From the NCBI GenBank assembly GCA_964436825.1, contig CAYTEO010000069.1, positions 1-9,923 on the forward strand: a stretch of DNA of 9,923 nucleotides, written 5' to 3'. Of the stretch, positions 1-5,821 are shown piece after piece. The position numbers were made by a program, and so were the translations under genes. Each line of letters starts with the position of its first letter. The stretch's first letter is position 1. Origin of the DNA: CAYTEO01 sp964436825 (GTDB lineage Bacteria; Krumholzibacteriota; Krumholzibacteriia; LZORAL124-64-63). Under the pieces are notes generated by a model. That model ran no database searches. It had not been told where the DNA came from and saw only the letters and a list, made by a program, of their open reading frames with translations.

Positions 1-795
1 CGCGGCGACGCCGGCGCAGCAGGTCCCGTGACCGGCGCTGCGGCTGTCGTCCATGGGATTGGTGTCATTGTCGCCGAAGTCGTAACCGGTCGTGCAGTTG
101 AGGTCGGGATGATAGATGTCGACGCCGCTGTCGATGATCGCGATCACGACACTGCTGCTGCCGAATCCCTGGGCAGCGTCCCAGGCGGCCTCGGCATTGG
201 CGTCGAAACCGACGGTCCCCACGCCCGGGCCGGTGTGGTCCCAGGTGCCGCCCCAGTCGTAGGCCGGCAGCTGGGCCGTGTTGTTGTGTCCCCAGTGGTC
301 GGGATAGTACGTGTCGTCGGGGACGGTCATGGGAAACGCGCGCCAGTCGGGGGATGCGGATTCCACGTCCGCGACGGCGGACAGCCGGCCGGCCAGCTTC
401 ACCATGTCACCGGGTGCGACGTGGACCATGTACCAGCGATCCACGCCCACCGCGGCAGCCTTGTCGGCCCGGGCAGGCTGCGGGTAGGGACGCTCGATGG
501 ACCTGGCACCGGCCTCGGCCAGGATGGCGTCGACGGCGGCAAGCCCCGTGCGGGCGACATCGGTGCTGGCTCCCTTCTCCGGGCCGAGCTGCAGTTCCAT
601 GCGGCCGGCGGCGTCGGCGGTGAACTTCACCAGGACGCGGTCGGGGGCGTAGAGTTCCACCTGGGGTGCCTCGGTGGTGAAGCCGTCCTGGACGGGAGCG
701 AAGGGTCGGGTGTCGACGGCGTACAGGTTGGATGCGATGAGGACGACAGCCAAGGCGATTGCCGTCAGGAAACGGGTTTTGGCGGGGGTTGACAT
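1..795 (-). CDS. Secreted subtilisin-family (S8) serine peptidase, N-terminal part, cut by left window edge
   Basis: The translation from the ATG at 795 gives 265 residues and is still open at base 1. Residues about 8-26 (FLTAIALAVVLIASNLYA) form a Sec-type signal peptide, so the enzyme is exported. Residues about 50-150 resemble an S8 propeptide: a PDRVLVKF strand, then WYMVHVAPG and a VADVESASPD stretch. The catalytic domain follows, with the catalytic Asp222 in AIIDSGVDIYHPDL and His256 in SAGHGTCCAGV. The catalytic Ser and C-terminus lie outside the window. The start is set by a GGAGG Shine-Dalgarno at 800-804, four bases from the ATG. It is probably an extracellular or envelope-attached protease of broad specificity; its substrate cannot be told. 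A promoter and a short leader-like frame lie upstream. Family assignment is secure; whether the missing half carries a sorting or anchor domain is unknown. Confidence 0.93.
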   Translation of the reverse strand, partial: MSTPAKTRFLTAIALAVVLIASNLYAVDTRPFAPVQDGFTTEAPQVELYAPDRVLVKFTADAAGRMELQLGPEKGASTDVARTGLAAVDAILAEAGARSIERPYPQPARADKAAAVGVDRWYMVHVAPGDMVKLAGRLSAVADVESASPDWRAFPMTVPDDTYYPDHWGHNNTAQLPAYDWGGTWDHTGPGVGTVGFDANAEAAWDAAQGFGSSSVVIAIIDSGVDIYHPDLNCTTGYDFGDNDTNPMDDSRSAGHGTCCAGVAA

Positions 796-815
796 GATTC
801 CTCCAGGGTGATCGG

Positions 816-869
816 TCAGGATTGACGCGAACATGATCCCGCCGGCCCGTCGATCCAGGCAAACATCAT
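816..869 (-). CDS. Possible 17-residue leader peptide upstream of the S8 peptidase
   Basis: On the minus strand, AAAGGAGG (complement of 874-881) is a near-perfect Shine-Dalgarno. It lies four bases before an ATG at 869, with a second ATG directly after it. The frame reads MMFAWIDGPAGSCSRQS and stops at 816-818, twenty bases before the peptidase ATG and in a different frame. The ribosome site is stronger than the peptidase's own, and the frame sits within the presumed 5' leader. It could be a regulatory upstream open frame coupled to peptidase translation, a small expressed peptide, or chance. The peptide has no recognisable family. Evidence is only the ribosome site and position. Confidence 0.25.
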   Translation of the reverse strand: MMFAWIDGPAGSCSRQS

Positions 870-919
870 GGAACCTCCTTTCGCGTGACTTCTTCCGGAT
901 CGGCGAGATCGATCGCGGC

Positions 920-949
920 ATCCTACCCGGAGAGCATCCTTCGAGTCAA
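920..949 (-). promoter_or_regulatory. Sigma70-like promoter for the S8 peptidase
   Basis: Read on the minus strand, TTGACT (949-944) matches the -35 consensus at five of six positions. TAGGAT (925-920) matches the -10 at four of six, with an 18-base spacer. Transcription would start near 911-914, giving a leader of about 120 bases that includes the 17-codon frame. The site lies just past the stop codon of the asparagine-synthase-like gene, so the peptidase probably has its own promoter and does not depend only on read-through. Confidence 0.5.
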
Positions 950-961
950 ACGACTATTGAA

Positions 962-2881
962 CTATTCTTTTCGAATCGGCGGCGGCCGCTCCGGTCCGCC
1001 GCGGACGGCCGGCTCCGCCCCTGCCGGCCGGCGGCGCTGGAACAGGTCGAACCAGACGACGGTGCTGTAGATCTGCATCAGCGGCGCGAAGTGCCAGTTC
1101 TTCCCCCGCAGCAGGCCGGCGACGAGGCGATCCACCTTGGTCTGGTCGAACAGGTCGCAGCCGGTGGCACCGACGTCCCTCAGGGTGCCGAGGACCTCCT
1201 CCCGGTAGGTCGGGTCCCTGCGCAGCCACAGCTCGCGATGGAGATACTGGTCGCGGTCGCGGGGATCGATGCGGCCGCGGGTCAGGCGACGCAGGAGATC
1301 CTGCAGCCGCCGGCGGCGGCGACGGCGCGCCACGGTCCTGGCGACGGCTGCGGGCGGGGCGAACAGGTCGTGCCCGGTGCGGCTCCACGGCACGCGGGCC
1401 AGGTCGGGCAGGTGGCGGCGGTACATCTCCAGGTAGATGGGGTTGCCGATCTTGTCGCGCAGGGGGATCCGCAGGTAGAGGTCGAACAGCTCCTCGTCGA
1501 CCAGCGGCAGCAGGTCGTGGAAGAAGTAGCGGTGGACATCGACGCTGGCCTGCATGCGCCGGCCGAAGTTGAAATGCATGTGGAGCATCTTCTGGTCCCC
1601 GAACAGGGGCAGGTGCCGGTAGTCCTGGAACGACTCCCAGACCTGCTCGCGGGCCAGCCGGCGCAGCGGCGCCACGGCCTCGTCGACCAGGAACTCGCTG
1701 AACCGCTCGCTCCCCTGCGCCACACCGCTGAAGCGCAGGATCCGCCGGCGCAGCTCCTGCTCGTCGTCGATCGCCACCGGGTCGTCCTCGTCGCAGAAGT
1801 GCCCCGTCCCGATGGAGAGATAGGGCCCCAGGATGCCGTTGAGGAACGGGACCGGCCCCGGCCCCACTTCCAGGTCGATCCCGACGAGGTTGGCGTTGCG
1901 GGCGTTGACCTCGCCCTCGTCGAGCCAGACGGCGAGCCGGGCATGCTCCCCCAGCCAGGCCGGGCGGATCTCCACCAGCCGGTGCCGGTGCTCCAGTCCC
2001 AGGGTTCGCGCCACCTGCCGGGCGATCAGGTACTCGCTGCAGTCGGCCTGGCCATGGGTGAACAGCAGCAGATCGTCGCCCCGGTCGCGGACCAGGTGCA
2101 GCAGCAGGCGCGAGTCGAGCCCCCCGGACAGGGGGACGACGACCGGCCCTTTGCCGGGCAGGCGCTTCTCGATCGAGCGCGAGAACAGCGTGATCGCCTC
2201 GTCGGCCAGATCCTGCCGGCTCCGTCCCGTCTCCGGGCGAGACGTGGGGATCCAGTAGCGGTCGACCGTCGCCTGGCCCCGCTGCAGGATCAACCGTCCC
2301 GCCTCGGGCAGGACCGACACGCGGCGCAGCCAGGTCCGGCTGCCGTACGGGCACTCGCGGGCCAGGAACGTGGCCAGCGATGCCCGATCCACGGTCAGGT
2401 CGGCCCTCGCCCAGGCCAGGGCGATCTTGATCTCGGGACCGAACAGGAAGACCTCGTCGTCCAGGTACCAGTAGAGCCGGGCGAACCCCATGCGGTCGCA
2501 CGCCAGCAGCAGGCGGCCGTCGCGACCGTCGTCGATCGCCAGGGTGAAACGACCCCCGAGGCGCCGGACGAAGTCGTCGCCGTCGGCCAGGTACAGGTCC
2601 AGGAGCCGCCGCGCGGGACCGGGCGGCCCGGGCGGGACGGGAACGCCGTCGACGGTCAGGGCGACGCCCTCCACGAGCAGCCGGACCTCGCCCTGCCGGG
2701 CCAGGTGGGTATCGGCCGAGAAGGCGGGATCGGTGGAGAATGCCCCCAAGGCCGCTTTCCCGTCCCGAGCCGCACAGTGCCGGTACCACGGCTGGTGGCG
2801 CAGCAGGCGCTCCATGGCGTCGGCGACGGGGGCGGGATCGCGACCGGGGAGCAGGGCGACGGCACCGTAGAGACCTGGCAT
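962..2881 (-). CDS. Asparagine-synthase-like amidotransferase-fold ligase without the glutaminase cysteine
   Basis: This is a 639-residue protein with two regions typical of the asparagine synthase superfamily. Residues 1 to about 200 form a degenerate Ntn-hydrolase (glutaminase-like) domain, recognisable by RLGGRFTLAIDD (108-118), the CDRMGFARLYWY stretch (128-139) and FGPEIKIAL (147-155). Residues about 225-620 form the ATP-pyrophosphatase synthase domain with the PP-loop PLSGGLDSRLLL (250-261). The start is the ATG at 2881, preceded by GAGG eleven bases upstream; the family-like sequence begins right there. The protein begins Met-Pro, so Cys2, the nucleophile that releases ammonia from glutamine in true AsnB, is absent. 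The GxGxDE loop is replaced by NGILGPYL (348-355). A run of seven arginines lies at 519-525. Such relatives include beta-lactam synthetase, lasso-peptide cyclases and many uncharacterised paralogues. It probably adenylates a carboxylate for attack by an amine, or is a non-catalytic relative. The substrate is unknown and no biosynthetic partner is visible nearby. Confidence 0.85.
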   Translation of the reverse strand: MPGLYGAVALLPGRDPAPVADAMERLLRHQPWYRHCAARDGKAALGAFSTDPAFSADTHLARQGEVRLLVEGVALTVDGVPVPPGPPGPARRLLDLYLADGDDFVRRLGGRFTLAIDDGRDGRLLLACDRMGFARLYWYLDDEVFLFGPEIKIALAWARADLTVDRASLATFLARECPYGSRTWLRRVSVLPEAGRLILQRGQATVDRYWIPTSRPETGRSRQDLADEAITLFSRSIEKRLPGKGPVVVPLSGGLDSRLLLHLVRDRGDDLLLFTHGQADCSEYLIARQVARTLGLEHRHRLVEIRPAWLGEHARLAVWLDEGEVNARNANLVGIDLEVGPGPVPFLNGILGPYLSIGTGHFCDEDDPVAIDDEQELRRRILRFSGVAQGSERFSEFLVDEAVAPLRRLAREQVWESFQDYRHLPLFGDQKMLHMHFNFGRRMQASVDVHRYFFHDLLPLVDEELFDLYLRIPLRDKIGNPIYLEMYRRHLPDLARVPWSRTGHDLFAPPAAVARTVARRRRRRRLQDLLRRLTRGRIDPRDRDQYLHRELWLRRDPTYREEVLGTLRDVGATGCDLFDQTKVDRLVAGLLRGKNWHFAPLMQIYSTVVWFDLFQRRRPAGAEPAVRGGPERPPPIRKE

Positions 2882-2930
2882 GACTGGACGTTCCTCGGCT
2901 GATGGACGGGTGCGACGAAAATCGCGCGGG

Positions 2931-2959
2931 ACGATAGCAGCCCCGCCGGACCCGTTCAA
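2931..2959 (-). promoter_or_regulatory. Sigma70-like promoter for the asparagine-synthase-like gene
   Basis: On the minus strand TTGAAC (2959-2954) and TATCGT (2936-2931) each match the consensus at four of six positions and are separated by exactly 17 bases. The start of transcription would fall near 2922-2925, about 40 bases before the ATG at 2881. The 139-base gap lies between divergent genes. I see no comparably good promoter facing the other way towards the radical SAM gene, although TACACT at 2998-3003 is a weak -10 candidate. Confidence 0.42.
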
Positions 2960-3020
2960 CAGCGCCGCGATTCCTGGAACTCCCCGCCCCGGAGGTGTAC
3001 ACTGTGGGTGGAGGCACGTC

Positions 3021-4274
3021 ATGGACGGTCCGGCCCTGACACGCCGCGAGTTCCTGCGCACCGCCGCCCGCTTCGGCGTGCTGGCGACGGCGACGGGCCT
3101 GGCCCTGTCCAGCCCGCGCGCGCTGCTGCGGCTGCTGGCGGCCGCCCCCACCGACGCGGCGGCCCGGACCCTCCTCGATGCCATCATCGAGCAGGCGCCG
3201 CCGGCCCGCTACTGGATCTCCTCCCGCGGCGACGCCGTCTCCTGCACCGACTGCCACGCGCCGGACATGCTGGACGGGCGCACGCGCCACGACCACGAGG
3301 GCGTCCCGGTCCGCTGCCTGCTGTGCGCGCGGGAGTGCCTGATCCCGGAGGGGGAGCGGGGCGAGTGCCGGACCCGGATCAACGTGGGCGGGACGCTCCG
3401 CTCGCTCGTCTACGGCCGTCCCATCACGACCCACGTCGATCCCATCGAGAAGAAACCCTTCTTCCACTTCCTGCCCGGCAGCCAGGCCTTCTCCCTGGCC
3501 ACCAGCGGCTGCCCCCTGCACTGCCGCTTCTGCCAGAACTGGGAGATCAGCCAGGCGCGGCCCGAGGACTACGACGTCGCCTTCACGCCGCCGTCGCGGA
3601 TCGTCGGTCGGGCGCGGATGAGAGGCGTGCCGGTCATCGCCTTCACCTACAACGAGCCGACGGTCTTCTCCGAGTACCTGCTGGACATCGCCAGCGAGGC
3701 CCGCGATCACGGCATCCGCAGCGTCCTGATCAGCTGCGGCTTCATGGGCGAGGTGGTCCTGGCCGACATGTGCCACACCCTGGCCGCCATCAAGATCGAC
3801 CTGAAGGGCTTCAGCGAGGAGTTCTACCGCAAGGTCTCCCGCGCCCGGCTGGCCCCGGTCCTGCGCAGCATCAGGCAGGTCCACCGCAGCGGGACCCACC
3901 TGGAGATCGTCAACCTCGTCGTGCCCACCCTCAACGACTCGGACGCCATGCTGAGCGACCTGGTGGACTGGATCCTCCAGGAGCTGGGACCCGACGTGCC
4001 GGTCCACTTCACCCGCTTCCACCCCGATTACCAGCTCGCCAACCTGCCGCCCACGCCGGTGGCGACCCTGGAGAAGGCGTGGCACCTGGCCCGCGACGCC
4101 GGGATCCGCTACGCCTACGTGGGCAACGTGCCGGGCCACCCCGGCAACAACACCTACTGCCCCGGCTGCGGGGCGGTCGTCATCGGCCGGCGCGGCTTCT
4201 TCATCACGGAGATGAACATGAACGACGGCAAGTGCTCCCGCTGCGGGACACGGATCGCGGGGGTGTGGAAGTGA
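3021..4274 (+). CDS. amrS: AmmeMemoRadiSam system radical SAM enzyme with a twin-arginine signal
   Basis: This 417-residue protein has the full signature of the AmmeMemoRadiSam radical SAM family. The N-terminal cysteine cluster RCLLCAREC...GEC (C99, C102, C106, C116) is followed by DPIEKKPFFHFLPGS (140-154). The [4Fe-4S]/SAM motif is C164-x3-C168-x2-C171, followed by QNWEISQ. A barrel region has AFTYNEPT (207-214) and IKIDLKGF (257-264). The C-terminus is a zinc ribbon (C380, C383, C405, C408). The start at 3021 follows GGAGG at 3010-3014 with a six-base spacer. Two features are odd. Residues 7-15 (TRREFLRTA) plus a hydrophobic stretch look like a Tat export signal. Residues 75-79 (CTDCH) add a CxxCH motif before the family's usual cysteine cluster. 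The reaction catalysed is unknown; it presumably makes a 5'-deoxyadenosyl radical acting with the next gene's product. Its stop overlaps the next start (GTGA). Confidence 0.95.
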   Translation: MDGPALTRREFLRTAARFGVLATATGLALSSPRALLRLLAAAPTDAAARTLLDAIIEQAPPARYWISSRGDAVSCTDCHAPDMLDGRTRHDHEGVPVRCLLCARECLIPEGERGECRTRINVGGTLRSLVYGRPITTHVDPIEKKPFFHFLPGSQAFSLATSGCPLHCRFCQNWEISQARPEDYDVAFTPPSRIVGRARMRGVPVIAFTYNEPTVFSEYLLDIASEARDHGIRSVLISCGFMGEVVLADMCHTLAAIKIDLKGFSEEFYRKVSRARLAPVLRSIRQVHRSGTHLEIVNLVVPTLNDSDAMLSDLVDWILQELGPDVPVHFTRFHPDYQLANLPPTPVATLEKAWHLARDAGIRYAYVGNVPGHPGNNTYCPGCGAVVIGRRGFFITEMNMNDGKCSRCGTRIAGVWK

Positions 4275-5821
4275 ACGCCCGTCGCGCCGCCGCCACGCTG
4301 CTGCTGGCCGTGCTGGTGACGGCCGTCGCGTTCCCGGGTGCGCCGCTCCCGGCCACCGATGCCGAGGCCGCCCCGCGCCGGGGGATCCGCCCGGCCGTCG
4401 TCGCCGGCTCCTTCTACCCGGACGACCCGCAGCGGCTCCGCAACGCCGTCGCCGGCTACCTGGCCGGCGCCGTCCCGCGCCGCGAGGCGCGCCCGCTGGG
4501 GCTGTTGGTCCCCCACGCCGGCTACGTCTACTCGGGTCAGATCGCCGCCGACGCCTGGCGGCAGGCCGCCGACCGCGACTACGACGTGGTGGTCGTGCTG
4601 GGGACGAACCACTCCAGCCCGCCGTTCGACGGCGTGTCGGTCTACGACGGCCGGGCCTACGCCACGCCCCTGGGCGAGGTGCCCATCGACCGCGCCATCG
4701 TCGAGGCGTTGCGGGCCGCCGATCCCCTGTTCGTCTTCCGGCCCGACGCCCATCGCCGGGAACACTCCGTCGAGGTCCAGGTCCCCTTCCTGCAGACCGT
4801 CCTGCCCGGCGTGCCCATGGTGGGGATGATCGTCGGGCGCAACGACCTGGACCTGTGCCGCCGGGCCGGGCGGGTCCTGGCCGACGTCCTGCGGCACCGC
4901 CGCGCCCTGCTGGTGGCCAGCAGCGACCTGTCCCACTATCCTCCCCACGCGACGGCCGTCGCCGCCGACCGAAAGACCCTGGCCGCCCTGGTCGGGCTGG
5001 ACCCGGCGCGCTTCCGCCAGGTCGTCGTCGGCCAGGAACGGAGCGACCTGCCTGGCCTGTCGACCTGCGCCTGCGGCAGCGCCCCGATCATGACCCTGCT
5101 GGCCGCGGCGCGGCGCCTGGGCGCCGGCCACCTGGCAGTCCTCTCCTGCGCCAACAGCGGCGACACCTCCCTGGGCGACCGTGACCGCTGCGTGGGCTAC
5201 GGGGCCGTCGCCTTCTACGGCGGGGAGGGCGAGGACGATCTCTCCGCCCTCCAGCCGCCACCGGCGGCACCGGCCGGCGCGATGCTGGACGAGCCGGCAC
5301 GGCGCTGGCTGCTGCGCTTCGCCCGCGAGACGATCCGCCGCTACCTGGAGACCGGCACGACGCCCCTGGCCCGCGGCTACCCGCCGGTCCTGGGGCGGTC
5401 GCAGGGCGCGTTCGTCACCCTGGAGACGGGCGGTCACCGGCTGCGGGGCTGCATCGGCCACATCGTCGGCGACACGCCGCTGGCGGTGACCGTCGGCCAG
5501 ATGGCCCTCCAGGCCGCCTTCCACGACCCCCGCTTCCCGCCGCTGCGGCGCAGTGAGCTGGAGCGGATCACCATCGAGATCTCGGTCCTGACACCGCCCC
5601 GCCGGGTGCCGGGAGCCGAGGCGATCGTCGTCGGCCGCGACGGGGTCATCCTCCACAAGGACGGCCGCAGCGCCGTCTACCTCCCCCAGGTGGCCGTCGA
5701 GCAGGGCTGGAACCGGGCCCAGATGCTCTCCCACCTGGCGCAGAAGGCCGGCCTGCCTCCGGACGGGTGGCGCCGCGGCGCCTGGTTCGAGACCTTCCAG
5801 GCCGAGGTCTTCCGCGAGTGA
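4271..5821 (+). CDS. amrB-amrA: Memo-AMMECR1 fusion: AmmeMemoRadiSam proteins B and A in one exported polypeptide
   Basis: This is a 516-residue fusion. Residues 4-35 form a Sec-type signal peptide with a basic start (NARR), a hydrophobic core LLLAVLVTAVAF and a likely cleavage near AEA-A. Residues about 38-318 are the Memo domain, related in fold to class III extradiol dioxygenases. It has AGSFYPDDP (45-53), PHAGYVYSG (81-89), GTNHSSPPFD (111-120), EHSVEVQVPF (164-173), SSDLSHY (217-223), CACGSAPI (266-273) and NSGDTS (295-300). His82 and His114 match metal-ligand positions in Memo proteins. Residues about 337-514 are the AMMECR1 domain with the hallmark LRGCIG (391-396), AFHDPRFPPL and ISVLTPP. 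Function is unknown in bacteria. The GTG at 4271 overlaps the previous TGA, with GGGGG seven bases upstream; GTG at 4265 is an alternative. A and B are usually separate genes. The AMMECR1 domain is complete, so both activities may be retained. Confidence 0.93.
   Translation: MNARRAAATLLLAVLVTAVAFPGAPLPATDAEAAPRRGIRPAVVAGSFYPDDPQRLRNAVAGYLAGAVPRREARPLGLLVPHAGYVYSGQIAADAWRQAADRDYDVVVVLGTNHSSPPFDGVSVYDGRAYATPLGEVPIDRAIVEALRAADPLFVFRPDAHRREHSVEVQVPFLQTVLPGVPMVGMIVGRNDLDLCRRAGRVLADVLRHRRALLVASSDLSHYPPHATAVAADRKTLAALVGLDPARFRQVVVGQERSDLPGLSTCACGSAPIMTLLAAARRLGAGHLAVLSCANSGDTSLGDRDRCVGYGAVAFYGGEGEDDLSALQPPPAAPAGAMLDEPARRWLLRFARETIRRYLETGTTPLARGYPPVLGRSQGAFVTLETGGHRLRGCIGHIVGDTPLAVTVGQMALQAAFHDPRFPPLRRSELERITIEISVLTPPRRVPGAEAIVVGRDGVILHKDGRSAVYLPQVAVEQGWNRAQMLSHLAQKAGLPPDGWRRGAWFETFQAEVFRE

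Noticed and set aside
28..792. A 254-codon plus-strand frame opposite the peptidase
   Set aside because: The minus-strand peptidase has a signal peptide, Asp and His motifs and a ribosome site; this frame has none of these.
953..966. Direct repeat ACTATT-GA-ACTATT at the stop of the synthase-like gene
   Set aside because: Two 6-base copies, one partly inside the coding end, are too short to support a regulatory or recombination site.
796..2881. Lasso-peptide or other RiPP cluster built on the synthase-like protein, short frame and protease
   Set aside because: There is no RRE protein, no transglutaminase-like leader protease and no plausible precursor; 17 residues is too short and the S8 peptidase is of the ordinary secreted type.
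833..2902. A 689-codon plus-strand open frame opposite the asparagine-synthase-like gene
   Set aside because: It is a shadow frame caused by high GC; its translation is Gln/Val/Pro-rich low complexity without motifs, while the minus strand shows clear family motifs.
954..4139. A 1061-codon minus-strand open frame spanning two genes
   Set aside because: It lies opposite the radical SAM gene and in another frame of the synthase-like gene; the composition is Gly/Arg/Pro-rich with no recognisable domain.
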